DNA of 64,000 bases from Aurantiacibacter poecillastricola (GCF_030730945.1 NZ_JAVAMS010000001.1:868001-932000), one strand, 5' to 3'; numbered from the stretch's first letter, positions 13,263 through 22,414 are shown. Program-made: numbers and translations. Notes: generated by a model from the sequence alone, not told the origin.

Positions 13263-14411
13263 ATGACCGATACGACCGCCCATTCTGCCCTCTTCGAACC
13301 GCTCCAGATCGGTGACCTGACGGTGCCCAACCGCGTATGGATGGCGCCGCTCACCCGCAGCCGTTCTACAGCCGGAGACAACCTGCAGACGCCGCTCCAC
13401 GCGCTTTACTACGCGCAGCGCGCCTCCGCAGGCCTGATCGTGTCCGAGGCGACGCAGATCAGCCAGCAGGGCCAGGGCTATGCCTGGACGCCGGGCATCT
13501 TCACCGATGAGCAGGTGGAGAGCTGGAAGCTCGTTACCGACGCCGTGCACGATGCGGGCGGGCGGATCTTCTGCCAGCTATGGCACGTGGGCGCGGTGAG
13601 CCACCCGGTCTTCCAGCCCGATGGCAAGGCTCCCGTTTCCTCCAGCGCCTGGACACCGAAGGGCGAGGCCTTTGTCGGCGATCGCCATCCTGACGGACCC
13701 ACCGTGCCGCACGAGGAAGCCCGTGCCCTCACCCGCGAGGAGATCGACGCGGTGGTGGAGGACTATCGCCACGCCGCGCGGCAGGCGGCCCGTGCCGGGT
13801 TCGACGGCGTGGAGCTGCACGCCGCGAACGGTTACCTCATCGACCAGTTCATGCGCTCCAACGTCAATTCGCGCGACGACGAATTCGGCGGCAGCCTGGA
13901 GAACCGCCTGCGCTTCCTCGGCATGGTGATCGACGCGTTGCAGGAGGAGCTTCCCGCCAATCGCATCGGTGTACGCCTGACGCCCATTGGCGGCGCTGGC
14001 GGCAGCAGCGACGAGAAGCCGGAGGAAACCTACCCTGCCGCCGCCAAGTTGCTGGCGGGCCGGGGCCTTGCCTACCTCCACGTCGTGCGCGCCACCGATC
14101 ATGGCGGCGCTGATGGCGAGCGCTCGCATGGCGACGACATCCTGCAGGCGATGCGCGACAATTTCGACGGCGTGTTCGTGGCCAACGGCAATCTCTCGCC
14201 CGAGCAGGCCGCACGCTGGATCGAGGAAGGCCGCGCCGATGCGGTTGCCTTCGGTCGCCAGTTCCTCGCCAATCCCGACCTGCCCGAACGCATCGCGCAG
14301 GACGGGCCGTATAACGAGCCTGACCAGGACACGTTCTATGGCGGCGATGCGCATGGCTATGTCGATTATCCCTCGCTCAAGCGGCCCGGCGACCCGCTCC
14401 GCGCGGCCTGA
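13263..14411 (+). CDS. old yellow enzyme family alkene reductase
   Basis: A 382-residue FMN-dependent reductase of the NemA/OYE type that reduces activated C=C bonds or nitro groups using NAD(P)H. Visible hallmarks are an early PLTRSR, HVGAVSHP with substrate-binding residues, GFDGVELHAANGYLIDQF, and a late VAFGRQFLANPDLP phosphate-binding loop. AAGGA seven bases upstream decides the ATG at 13263. It stands alone between guaA and the DNA repair pair. Confidence 0.92.
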   Translation: MTDTTAHSALFEPLQIGDLTVPNRVWMAPLTRSRSTAGDNLQTPLHALYYAQRASAGLIVSEATQISQQGQGYAWTPGIFTDEQVESWKLVTDAVHDAGGRIFCQLWHVGAVSHPVFQPDGKAPVSSSAWTPKGEAFVGDRHPDGPTVPHEEARALTREEIDAVVEDYRHAARQAARAGFDGVELHAANGYLIDQFMRSNVNSRDDEFGGSLENRLRFLGMVIDALQEELPANRIGVRLTPIGGAGGSSDEKPEETYPAAAKLLAGRGLAYLHVVRATDHGGADGERSHGDDILQAMRDNFDGVFVANGNLSPEQAARWIEEGRADAVAFGRQFLANPDLPERIAQDGPYNEPDQDTFYGGDAHGYVDYPSLKRPGDPLRAA

Positions 14412-14428
14412 GGCAACCGGGCGCGGGG

Positions 14429-15148
14429 ATGGACGGCAAGCTCCCTTTCGGTCCGGACCCGCGCACCGATCAACTCGCGCGTATCCACGCCGCCTTGATC
14501 CGCGCCTTCGGGCGGATCGAGCGGCCCGACGAGAAGCGCCGCGATCCGGTGTGGACGCTGGTGCAGGGCGTGATCGGGGCGCAGACCAAGACGGCGATCT
14601 CCAACGCTTCGACGGATGGGGTGCTCGCGCGGTTCGAGTCGTGGGAAGCCGTGGCCGGGGCCGAGCTGGACGACTTGCAACAGGTGCTGGCGAACCAGAC
14701 TTTCCCCTCCGTCGCGGCGGAGCGGCTGAAGGCGTGCCTCTCCGCCATTATCGCGGAGCGCGGCGCGGTGGACCTGCGCCACCTCTCCAACCTCCCGGAC
14801 GAGCAGGCGATGGCGTGGCTGGAGGCGCTGCCGGGCGTGGGCCGCAAGATTGCCGCCGGCGTGATGAACACCTCCATCTTCGCCCGCCGCCAGCTGGTAA
14901 TCGACGGACACCATCGCCGCGTGATGCAGCGCACCGGCCTCGTGCCGCCCCGCGCCGATACCGCGCGCGCCTACACCGCGCTCATGCCGCTCCTGCCTGA
15001 GGAGTGGAGCGCTGCCGACATCGACGAGCATCACCTGCTGGTAAAGCGGCTGGGGCAGGTGCATTGCCGTCCGGCGCGGCCGCATTGCGCGGTGTGCCCG
15101 ATCCATCCCGATTGCGAGACCGGAACCGCTATCGAGCCGGTGCGCTGA
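14429..15148 (+). CDS. HhH-GPD base-excision repair protein with 4Fe-4S cluster
   Basis: A 239-residue member of the endonuclease III superfamily. It shows GAQTK early, the helix-hairpin-helix LPGVGRK, the catalytic-aspartate region (VIDGHHRRV, with His-Arg after the Asp) and a C-terminal cluster loop C-X6-C-X2-C-X5-C. It probably removes damaged bases, but the altered VIDGHH sequence sets it apart from canonical Nth. Its stop abuts the start of the canonical nth-like gene with no gap, so the two are co-translated. Confidence 0.85.
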   Translation: MDGKLPFGPDPRTDQLARIHAALIRAFGRIERPDEKRRDPVWTLVQGVIGAQTKTAISNASTDGVLARFESWEAVAGAELDDLQQVLANQTFPSVAAERLKACLSAIIAERGAVDLRHLSNLPDEQAMAWLEALPGVGRKIAAGVMNTSIFARRQLVIDGHHRRVMQRTGLVPPRADTARAYTALMPLLPEEWSAADIDEHHLLVKRLGQVHCRPARPHCAVCPIHPDCETGTAIEPVR

Positions 15149-15808
15149 ATGCCCATGCTGGACGAGGCGCAGGTCGAGAAGGTGTACAGGCGGCTGGCAA
15201 AGGCCATGCCGGGGCGCACAAGGGACGCGAAGGGCCCGAAGGGACAGCCCGATGCCTTCCGTTCCTGCATTTCCTGCATGCTCTCCGCCCAGTCGCTCGA
15301 CCGCAACACCGCGAAAGCTGCCGACGCCCTGTTCGCCTTGGCAACGACGCCTGCAGACATGCTCGCGCTTACCGACGGACAGGTCGCGCGCGCCATCAAG
15401 CCTTGCGGGCTCTACAACATGAAGGCGCGCAACATCCGCAGGTTCTGCGAGGCGTTGCTGGGCGAGCATGGCGGTATCGTGCCCGATACGCGCGAGGGAC
15501 TGCTTGGCCTGCCCGGCATCGGGCGCAAATGTGCCGACATCGTGCTCTCCTTCACGTTCGGGAAGGACGTGATCGCGGTCGACACCCATGTGCACCGGGT
15601 CTGCAACCGTATCGGGCTGACCGAGGCGAAGAGCGCGGACAGGACGGCGCAGCAACTGGAGGAGCGCTCGCCCGACTGGGCCTTGCGTGACGGGCACTTC
15701 TGGCTAATCCAGTTCGGCAAGCGGGTATGCACTGCGCGCACGCCGAAATGCGCGATGTGTCCGGTTAGCGACCTGTGTGAATATTATGCCGCCATGGCGA
15801 GGGATTAA
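15149..15808 (+). CDS. nth: endonuclease III
   Basis: A 219-residue DNA glycosylase/AP lyase. Motifs run in family order: SAQSLDRNT, the HhH GLPGIGRKCAD with the catalytic Lys, VDTHVHRVCNR with the catalytic Asp, and a C-terminal 4Fe-4S loop C-X6-C-X2-C-X5-C (VCTARTPKCAMCPVSDLCEY). It excises oxidised pyrimidines. Its start directly follows the stop of another HhH-GPD protein, an unusual tandem pair. Confidence 0.93.
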   Translation: MPMLDEAQVEKVYRRLAKAMPGRTRDAKGPKGQPDAFRSCISCMLSAQSLDRNTAKAADALFALATTPADMLALTDGQVARAIKPCGLYNMKARNIRRFCEALLGEHGGIVPDTREGLLGLPGIGRKCADIVLSFTFGKDVIAVDTHVHRVCNRIGLTEAKSADRTAQQLEERSPDWALRDGHFWLIQFGKRVCTARTPKCAMCPVSDLCEYYAAMARD

Positions 15809-15810
15809 GA

Positions 15811-16596
15811 ATGAGCTGGGACGACTATTTCGCCGAGGATGCAGGCGCTGCCGAGGCCGAGGGGCGCGGCAAGTCGCGCACGGTTACCGTGGGCTGGACG
15901 GTGAAGTGGGATGCGAAAGGCAGTGCCATCTGGGCGCCGCCCCAGACGTTCAGCCGCTCCGACCCCAAGGCCAGCAGCGCCAAGTCCATCCAGGCCTGCC
16001 CTGCCGCCATCGACTTCGACCGGCGGCATTTCGTCATTCCCTGTCCGGTCGATCTCGAGCTTGCCTTTGCCCGCGACGCGCAGGGGCAGTTGAAGCTGAT
16101 GGATAATGACGGCGAGAAATCCGCCATGCGTCCGCAGGGGCGCGCCAACATGTTCATCGTCCAGCCGAGCAATGAATGGCGCCATCCCGAGCGCCCGATC
16201 CTGCAATTCACCGCGCCTTATGTCTTCGTGGCGGACGAGCCGTGCTGGGTGGTGCAGACCGCGCCGCACCTGCACTGGTTTCCCGAGCAGCGCCCCGGCG
16301 TACAGATGGGCGGCCGCTTCCCGGTCCATATCTGGCCGCGCCCGCTGGCCTGGGCATTCGAGTGGTACGACATTTCCAGGCCGCTCAAGCTGAAGCGCGG
16401 GGAGCCGTGGTTCTACGTCCATTTCGAGACAGAGAATCCCGGCGCGCGGGTGCGACTGGTGGAGCAGGAGATGACCGAGGAGCTGGACGGCTATCTCAAC
16501 TCGATCATCGACGTCTCCAACTACGTCAATCGCACCTACGGCCTGTTCGCCGACGCCCAGCGCACACGCCCGGCGAAGCTGGTGAAGCCGAAATAG
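15811..16596 (+). CDS. hypothetical protein, DUF6065-like
   Basis: A 261-residue soluble protein starting two bases after nth. It is rich in Trp and Pro, with segments such as FVIPCPVDLEL, HPERPILQFTAPY and GRFPVHIWPRPLAW. I associate these tentatively with the DUF6065 group; no catalytic motif is recognised. It has no signal peptide or membrane span. Its stop abuts the convergent DUF924 gene. Confidence 0.7.
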   Translation: MSWDDYFAEDAGAAEAEGRGKSRTVTVGWTVKWDAKGSAIWAPPQTFSRSDPKASSAKSIQACPAAIDFDRRHFVIPCPVDLELAFARDAQGQLKLMDNDGEKSAMRPQGRANMFIVQPSNEWRHPERPILQFTAPYVFVADEPCWVVQTAPHLHWFPEQRPGVQMGGRFPVHIWPRPLAWAFEWYDISRPLKLKRGEPWFYVHFETENPGARVRLVEQEMTEELDGYLNSIIDVSNYVNRTYGLFADAQRTRPAKLVKPK

Positions 16597-17151
16597 CTAC
16601 CAGGCAAAGCCCGCCTTGATGGCGCGCTCTTCCGCCGGGGTCGATTCGCGCCCCAGCACCGCGTTGCGGTGGGGATAGCGACCGAAACGAGCGATCATCC
16701 GGGCGTGGCTGCGGGCAAAGGGCAGCGCCTCGCCATTGTTGACCCGGGCGAATAGCGGCAATGCCAGGCGATGGTCGGCAATTGCCTCGCTGTGCATCAG
16801 CGGCATCAGCAGGAACTGGCGCTGCGCCAGTTGCAGGCGGGCAAGGAAGCCCCGCTCGAGCGCGCCATGGGTGATCGTGCGGGCGAGCGAATCCGTGGCA
16901 AAGGCGCGCGGCGTTCCGCGAAAGATGTTGCGCGGCACCTGGTCGAACAGCAGCACAGCGGCGAGCGCGGTCTGCGGATCGGTGAGGAAGCTGGCAGGCG
17001 GACAAACGAAAAGCGCCTCCAGCTCTCGCCGGAAGCGCTTTTCCAGTTCCTTATCCAGTTCGTCAGAGCCGCCCCACCATTGGCGCGGGGTCAGCGTGTG
17101 GAACCAGAAGTGCAACAGTTCGGCGGCCCATCGCCTTTGCGCAAGGGCCAC
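16597..17151 (-). CDS. DUF924 family protein
   Basis: A 184-residue soluble helical protein. LLFDQVPRNIFRGTPRAFATD is the diagnostic DUF924 core, and FGRYPHRNAVLGR near the C-terminus is also conserved in the family. The structure class is TPR-like and the biochemical role is unknown. It lies immediately upstream of a small secreted-protein gene on the same strand. Confidence 0.88.
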   Translation of the reverse strand: MALAQRRWAAELLHFWFHTLTPRQWWGGSDELDKELEKRFRRELEALFVCPPASFLTDPQTALAAVLLFDQVPRNIFRGTPRAFATDSLARTITHGALERGFLARLQLAQRQFLLMPLMHSEAIADHRLALPLFARVNNGEALPFARSHARMIARFGRYPHRNAVLGRESTPAEERAIKAGFAW

Positions 17152-17158
17152 CGCGATG

Positions 17159-17566
17159 TCAGCCCTCGGCTTCGTCGGCGCGGGTGTAGGGCACGAAATC
17201 GTCGAGGAACAGCACGCCGCTGAACATGCCGGTGCTGCGGTCGATCGTGCGGGTCACGTCGTAGCGGCACAGGCGCGAGCCGAAGCGCTCGATTATGGGC
17301 ACGTCCCAGTTGTCGAGACTGCGCGGATTGTTGGCACGGGCCACCCAGATCGTGTCGCCACGCTCGTAGACGAGGCCGACATTCTCCTCCACCCGGATGT
17401 CGCTGGACTGGAAGGCGGTGATGCAGGGCTGGGGTTCACCCGCGGTGCGCCCTTCGACGAGTTCGGCAAAGGCCAACTCGGCACGCTCTTCACGGTCCTG
17501 CGCGTAGGCGGGGGCGGCCAGCGCCATGGCGGCGACCGCAGTGGAAATGAAAAGGTTTTTCAACAT
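17159..17566 (-). CDS. hypothetical secreted protein
   Basis: A 135-residue protein with a clear Sec signal peptide (residues 1-23 ending APAYAQ). The mature domain has two cysteines that could form a disulfide. No family is recognised. AGGAGACC just upstream fixes the ATG at 17566, although the frame is open further 5'. It is likely periplasmic. Confidence 0.75.
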   Translation of the reverse strand: MLKNLFISTAVAAMALAAPAYAQDREERAELAFAELVEGRTAGEPQPCITAFQSSDIRVEENVGLVYERGDTIWVARANNPRSLDNWDVPIIERFGSRLCRYDVTRTIDRSTGMFSGVLFLDDFVPYTRADEAEG

Positions 17567-17651
17567 GATGGGTCTCCTGAGGCGAAGATCTATACGCCCG
17601 GGAGTCTGAACCGGCAATGAGCGCCTTTTGTTCTGGCCCCTTTGCTTCGGC

Positions 17652-17921
17652 CTAGACGCCCGTACCGTCGGGCGCGGCTTCCATCACGATTTCGCGCGCG
17701 GCGGAATCGGGCACATTGCCATCGTCGGCCGGGCCGCCCTTCAGGATGAAGCGCCGGTCGCAATAGCCGCAATCGACATAGCCCTTCTCGTCGATCTGCA
17801 TGTAGACGCGCGGATGGCCCAGGTTGATCGGCAGGTAATTCTCCCCGCCGCGAATGTCTCCGGCCCCGTCGCACCAGACGCTGGGCGTTTCGACGATGGT
17901 GGTTTCAGGTACGTGATCCAT
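17652..17921 (-). CDS. zinc-finger CHCC-type domain protein
   Basis: An 89-residue protein. C17, then HPRVYMQI and C-G-Y-C (CGYCDRRF) form the zf-CHCC pattern (PF10276) seen in small alphaproteobacterial proteins and in the mitochondrial complex I subunit NDUFS6. Zinc binding is likely. A role near complex I is suggested only by homology. It is divergent from the ABC ATPase gene. Confidence 0.85.
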   Translation of the reverse strand: MDHVPETTIVETPSVWCDGAGDIRGGENYLPINLGHPRVYMQIDEKGYVDCGYCDRRFILKGGPADDGNVPDSAAREIVMEAAPDGTGV

Positions 17922-17977
17922 GGCGCGATCCTCTATCGCTTTACGTCGGCGGCGAAAAGCCCCTAAGGGCGCTATCC

Positions 17978-18958
17978 ATGAGCGAAGCAGCCATCGAAAT
18001 CCGCGATCTCGTCAAGGAATATGCGGGCAGCAAGGGCACTGGCCCCAAGCTGGCGCTGAACGGCGTGAGTTTCGACGTGCCGCAGGGCAGCGTGTTCGGC
18101 CTGCTCGGCCCCAATGGCGCGGGCAAGTCCACCCTCATCAACATCATGGCGGGGCTGGTGAACAAGACCGCCGGCACGGTGAAGATCTGGGGCCACGATA
18201 TCGATGCCGATCATCGCAATGCGAAGCTCAATATCGGTATCGTGCCGCAGGAAATCGTCTTCGATCCGTTCTTCACCCCGTTCGAGGTGCTGGAAAACCA
18301 GGGCGGCTTCTACGGCATTTCGAAAGCCATGCGCCGGTCCGAGGAATTGCTGAAGGCGGTGCGGCTGGAGGACAAGCGCAACGCCTATGCCCGCACGCTG
18401 TCGGGCGGCATGAAGCGGCGGCTGCTGATCGCCAAGGCCATGGTCCATTCCCCGCCGATCCTGGTGCTGGACGAGCCGACGGCGGGCGTGGACGTGGAGC
18501 TGCGCAAGCAATTGTGGGAGCTGGTGGGCGAACTGAACGCCGAGGGCGTCACCGTGGTGCTCACCACCCATTATCTCGAGGAAGCCGAGGAATTGTGCGA
18601 GCGCATCGCCATCATCAACCACGGCGAGCTCATCGCCAACAAGCCCACGCGCGAGCTGGTGGGCATGATGGGCGAGAAGATCGTCGCGGTGACGGTGGAC
18701 CGCGACCTCGAGGATGCAGCCCTGCCTTCGGACCCGCGCTTCCACAAGATCGAGACCGTGGGCGAGCGGGCGATGGAAATCACCTTCGACAAGAGCGAGA
18801 TGACCGCCGGCCAGGTGCTGGCCCTGGTGCAGCAGCAAGGCTTCGCCATCGAGGACGTTTCGACGCGAGAAGCGGATTTGGAAGATGTGTTCGTGCAGCT
18901 GACGAGCGAAGTCGGGCAAGCACCTGAAGGGCAAAGCGAGGCGGCGCGAAACGCCTGA
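17978..18958 (+). CDS. ABC transporter ATP-binding protein (ABC-2 / multidrug type)
   Basis: A 326-residue ATPase. Walker A GPNGAGKST, signature LSGGMKRR, Walker B LVLDEPTAGVD and the H-loop TTHYLEE are intact. The C-terminal extension resembles DrrA/CcmA-type exporters. Such ATPases normally sit beside an ABC-2 permease gene, but none follows here, so its partner must be encoded elsewhere. The encoded protein is cytoplasmic and would act at the inner membrane. Confidence 0.92.
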   Translation: MSEAAIEIRDLVKEYAGSKGTGPKLALNGVSFDVPQGSVFGLLGPNGAGKSTLINIMAGLVNKTAGTVKIWGHDIDADHRNAKLNIGIVPQEIVFDPFFTPFEVLENQGGFYGISKAMRRSEELLKAVRLEDKRNAYARTLSGGMKRRLLIAKAMVHSPPILVLDEPTAGVDVELRKQLWELVGELNAEGVTVVLTTHYLEEAEELCERIAIINHGELIANKPTRELVGMMGEKIVAVTVDRDLEDAALPSDPRFHKIETVGERAMEITFDKSEMTAGQVLALVQQQGFAIEDVSTREADLEDVFVQLTSEVGQAPEGQSEAARNA

Positions 18959-19065
18959 GCGCGAATTCACGTCGCCGTCGCAAGCCTCGGGCACCAGCCC
19001 CGCCGCGGCGCCGCAACTGCTTTCGACACGTTACCTACGCGCGGTCCACCGCAATTCGCGTGAGC

Positions 19066-19269
19066 CTAGTCTTCCGCGCGCTCCTCGTCGATGCGCCACT
19101 TGTGCCGGCCAACGCGCCGGATGGGCCGGTCGCAATCCTCGCACCGGCTGATATAGGCCGTGCCATCCCAGCTCGCCTGCCGGTTACGCGGACGATGCTT
19201 TCCGAACATGCACAGCAGCTTCTGCCTGGCTGGCGTCGCACCATCCACGGAGTCTTCACGAGAACTCAT
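19066..19269 (-). CDS. small zinc-ribbon-like hypothetical protein
   Basis: A 67-residue basic protein with LLCMFGKHRP and ISRCEDCDRPI. The Cys/His spacing suggests a zinc-binding knuckle. AGGGGC before the ATG at 19269 favours this start over an upstream one at 19314. Its function is unknown. Confidence 0.6.
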   Translation of the reverse strand: MSSREDSVDGATPARQKLLCMFGKHRPRNRQASWDGTAYISRCEDCDRPIRRVGRHKWRIDEERAED

Positions 19270-19448
19270 CGGCTGCCCCTGTTTTCGCTGCATCCGCCCT
19301 GGACGCAGGGTCATCGGTATACACGCATTGTGCAGCGCATCATACCAACCATACGTAACTATACCTAATTGCCGAACGCTGGTTCCTGCCGCGCCGGAAG
19401 CGGCAACCGCGCTTGCGGTCCGGAATGTGACCGGGCAATGAGGCGCGC

Positions 19449-21041
19449 ATGAGCTTTACGGAAACCCAGGCCGACGTGCTTGTCATCGGCTCCGGGGCCG
19501 CGGGTCTTACCGCCGCCCTCTCGCTTGCGGAAACACGCCGCGTGGTGGTGCTGGCGAAGGGCAAGCTCACCAGCGGCTCCACCGCCTGGGCGCAGGGCGG
19601 GATCGCCGCCGTGCTGGATGCGGGCGACACGTTCGAGGACCATATCCGCGACACGATGGTAGCCGGCGCGGGCCTCAACGACCGCGACGTGGTGGAGTTC
19701 GTGATCGAGAACGCACCCGCCTCGATCGAGCGGCTGATCGAGCTTGGCGTGCCCTTCAATCGCGAGAGCGGAGACCTCCACCTCACCCGGGAGGGCGGCC
19801 ATTCGCATCGCCGCATCGTGCATGTGAACGACGCCACCGGCTGGGCGGTGCAGGCCGCGCTGCTGAAGGCAGCGGAGGAAAATCCCAACATCACCCTGCT
19901 GCCCGATCGCACCTGCATCGACCTCATCACCGGGCGGCATGAGGAGACCTATTCGGGCTCTGGCAGGGTGTGGGGCGCCTATGCGCTGGATGCGACCACC
20001 GGCAAGGTGGAGGCGCATACCGCGCGCGCCACGGTGATGGCGGCAGGCGGGGCGGGGCGCTGCTACCTTTTCTCCACCGCGCCGCGCGGGGCGACGGGCG
20101 ACGGCATCGCGATGTCGTGGAGAGCAGGGGCGCGCGTCTCCAACATGGAGATGATGCAGTTCCACCCCACCTGCCTCTACAATCTCGAGGTGAAGAACTT
20201 CCTCATCACCGAGGCCGTGCGGGGTGAGGGCGGGCGGCTCTACAATCCGCGCACCGGCAAGCGCTTCATGACCTATTACGACGAGGAGCGCATGGAGCTC
20301 GCCCCGCGCGACGTGGTGGCCCGCGCCATCGACGCCGAGATCAAGCGTTTCGGCCTCGACTACGTGCATCTCGACATCAGCCACGAGCCGCCCGAATTCG
20401 TGAAGGAGCATTTCCCCACCATCCACGAGAAGCTGCTGGGCCTCGGCATCGACATGACGAAAGAGCCGATCCCGGTCGTGCCCGCGCAGCACTATACCTG
20501 CGGCGGCATCGTCGTGGACAAGCGCGGGCGGACCGACCTGCCGGGCCTCTATGCTGCCGGGGAATGCACCGAGAGCGGGCTGCACGGGGCCAATCGCCTT
20601 GCCTCCAACAGCCTGCTCGAATGCTTCGTCTATGGCGAGGCCGCCGCGCGCGACATCCTCGATCACTGGGACGGGTTCGAAGCGCCGCCGCAGGTTCGCC
20701 AGTGGGACGATACCCGCGTGACCGACTCCGACGAGGAAGTGGTCATCAAGCAGAACTGGACCGAGATCCGCCGCTTCATGTGGAACTATGTCGGCATCGT
20801 GCGCACCACCAAGCGGCTGGAGCGCGCCGCCAACCGCATCGACCTGCTCCACCGCGAGATCGAGGATTACTACGGCCAGTTCAAGGTGACGACCGACCTC
20901 ATCGAGCTGAGAAACCTGCTGCAATGCGCCGACCTGATCGTGCGCAGTGCGCTCAAACGGCACGAGAGCCGCGGGCTCCATTTCACGCTGGACTACCCCG
21001 AAACCGACGAGGTTGCGAAGGACACCGTGCTGGTGCCGTAA
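19449..21041 (+). CDS. nadB: L-aspartate oxidase
   Basis: A 530-residue FAD enzyme oxidising L-aspartate to iminoaspartate, the first step of NAD synthesis. It has the N-terminal dinucleotide fold GSGAAGLTAAL, then STAWAQGGIAAVLD, the substrate region EGGHSHRRI and the late AAGECTESGLHGANRLASNSL block. The partner genes nadA and nadC are not adjacent. Succinate dehydrogenase flavoprotein is excluded by length and by the STAWAQGG motif. Confidence 0.95.
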   Translation: MSFTETQADVLVIGSGAAGLTAALSLAETRRVVVLAKGKLTSGSTAWAQGGIAAVLDAGDTFEDHIRDTMVAGAGLNDRDVVEFVIENAPASIERLIELGVPFNRESGDLHLTREGGHSHRRIVHVNDATGWAVQAALLKAAEENPNITLLPDRTCIDLITGRHEETYSGSGRVWGAYALDATTGKVEAHTARATVMAAGGAGRCYLFSTAPRGATGDGIAMSWRAGARVSNMEMMQFHPTCLYNLEVKNFLITEAVRGEGGRLYNPRTGKRFMTYYDEERMELAPRDVVARAIDAEIKRFGLDYVHLDISHEPPEFVKEHFPTIHEKLLGLGIDMTKEPIPVVPAQHYTCGGIVVDKRGRTDLPGLYAAGECTESGLHGANRLASNSLLECFVYGEAAARDILDHWDGFEAPPQVRQWDDTRVTDSDEEVVIKQNWTEIRRFMWNYVGIVRTTKRLERAANRIDLLHREIEDYYGQFKVTTDLIELRNLLQCADLIVRSALKRHESRGLHFTLDYPETDEVAKDTVLVP

Positions 21042-21252
21042 CCTGCCGGATCACGTCCGGGGCAAAACAACCCCACCTCGCGCCCGAACTCGCGTCCTTG
21101 CGGGACGGCCGATAGGGCGCGAATACCCTGTTTGCGCCAGACTTGCCTTTTTTTGGTCTTTTTTGGAAACAAGCGCCCGGGCCGCCCGTTGGTGAGCCAA
21201 GACTATGTAAGTGGCGGCTATTTCGTGCCGCGATAACGGATGGAGACCATCA

Positions 21253-21528
21253 ATGAAGAAGCTTATTCTCATCGCCACCGCTCCCGCTCTCGCGCTCGCC
21301 GCCTGCGGCCAGGACAGCGCCGTCGAGGAAACCGGTGACGCCCTTGAAGAGCGTGCCGATGCCGTGGAAAACATCGGTGACGACCGCGCCGGCCAGCTGG
21401 AAGAAATGGCTGACGAAGCTGATACCGATGCTCGCGAAGATGCTCTGAACGAGCGCGCCGAGGAAATCGACGACATCGGTGACGAGCGTGCCGACGCGAT
21501 CAACGAAGTCGCCGACGAAATGGAATAA
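21253..21528 (+). CDS. acidic repeat lipoprotein
   Basis: A 91-residue protein. The signal peptide ends in LALAAC, so Cys18 is the lipidation site. The mature part is very acidic and consists of two copies of a 29-residue unit (residues 29-57 and 63-91) sharing the pattern DALxERA-x5-IGDxRA and a terminal xADE. It is predicted to form a helix or coiled coil in the periplasm. GGAGACC precedes the ATG. Function is unknown. Confidence 0.8.
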   Translation: MKKLILIATAPALALAACGQDSAVEETGDALEERADAVENIGDDRAGQLEEMADEADTDAREDALNERAEEIDDIGDERADAINEVADEME

Positions 21529-21581
21529 TCGTCCGCGACCAGGCGGGCCGGCAGCGAATCTCCGGCCCTCCGCGAAATCCG

Positions 21582-21616
21582 GCCCTCGCCCGGCATGTGC
21601 CGAGCGGGGGCTTTTT
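21582..21616 (+). terminator. rho-independent terminator
   Basis: Fourteen-base arms (21582-21595 and 21598-21611, two wobble pairs) are separated by a 2-base centre and followed by TTTTT. It ends the acidic lipoprotein transcript and faces the convergent small membrane-protein gene. Confidence 0.8.
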
Positions 21617-21621
21617 CGTGG

Positions 21622-21840
21622 TCATTCCATCATCAGGAGCAGCGCGAAGGCGAGGAACGTGCCCGCAAGAAACAGCGCCCAGCTCCAGTAGAGCGTGAAT
21701 TCGAGGCCCAGCTCGGCCACGGTCACATCGAAATCGAAGACGTTGAGCATCCCGCCATGCGACCCGCCCGAGCCGATGAACAGCGCCACGAGCAGCGTCA
21801 GGAAGATGCCGAACGGTATCGCCTTGAACATCGCGATCAT
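21622..21840 (-). CDS. small two-span membrane protein
   Basis: A 72-residue protein with hydrophobic segments at about residues 6-24 and 48-70 joined by a short, slightly acidic loop. It belongs to no family I recognise. ATG at 21840 or 21831 (MFKAIP) are both possible starts. Confidence 0.6.
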   Translation of the reverse strand: MIAMFKAIPFGIFLTLLVALFIGSGGSHGGMLNVFDFDVTVAELGLEFTLYWSWALFLAGTFLAFALLLMME

Positions 21841-22213
21841 GATTGCCCCCTATTGTCGAACCGGCCCCTCGTCACATCGGGCAGGCGAATCCAGCCCGCC
21901 GAATTCTTGTCGGCATGTGCCATGACCATGGTAAAATTTTCGTGCATGCCGGCTCGCCGCGAAGTGGCCGGGCGAGTCTTCGAGACGCAATCTTGCGCGC
22001 GCTGATTCCAAAGATTCGCAATGTCGCACTGGAGCAGCTTTTTTTCCGCAGAATCATTTTCTCCCTTGCGCCTCCCGCCAGCCGAGGACTGTCCACGCGT
22101 CGCGCCGTATTGCCCGGCCCATACACCGCCCCGGCAGCTTCGCCGAGAGCGTGAATCGGGTTCAACCCTCTTGCGCGCGAATCGGCTCTGATTCACAAGG
22201 GGTGGTGGTCAGC

Positions 22214-22242
22214 TTGCCGGAGCGACCTACTAGACCTAGATA
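22214..22242 (+). promoter_or_regulatory. sigma-70-type promoter for nrdA
   Basis: TTGCCG (22214-22219) and TAGATA (22237-22242) are separated by 17 bases. Transcription would start near 22250, giving a leader of about 220 bases. CTAG repeats overlap the spacer and the -10 element. Confidence 0.5.
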
Positions 22243-22414
22243 TGGGGCTTGGCGCGAACGAGATCGCGAACAGGCTTTTCGACGGGTCTCGTAGGCGTAT
22301 CCGGGACTGGCTGTGGGCTGGCGGGGGATAAGTAATTCACCGTCGATGCATGTGCGGAGCTATGCTGGCAGCTTGCCGGCTTCGATTCGAACACATGCGG
22401 AACATGGGCGCAGT

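Noticed and set aside
11433..13550. 705-codon open frame antisense to guaA
   Set aside because: Same reason: antisense shadow of a conserved gene, no motif or start signal.
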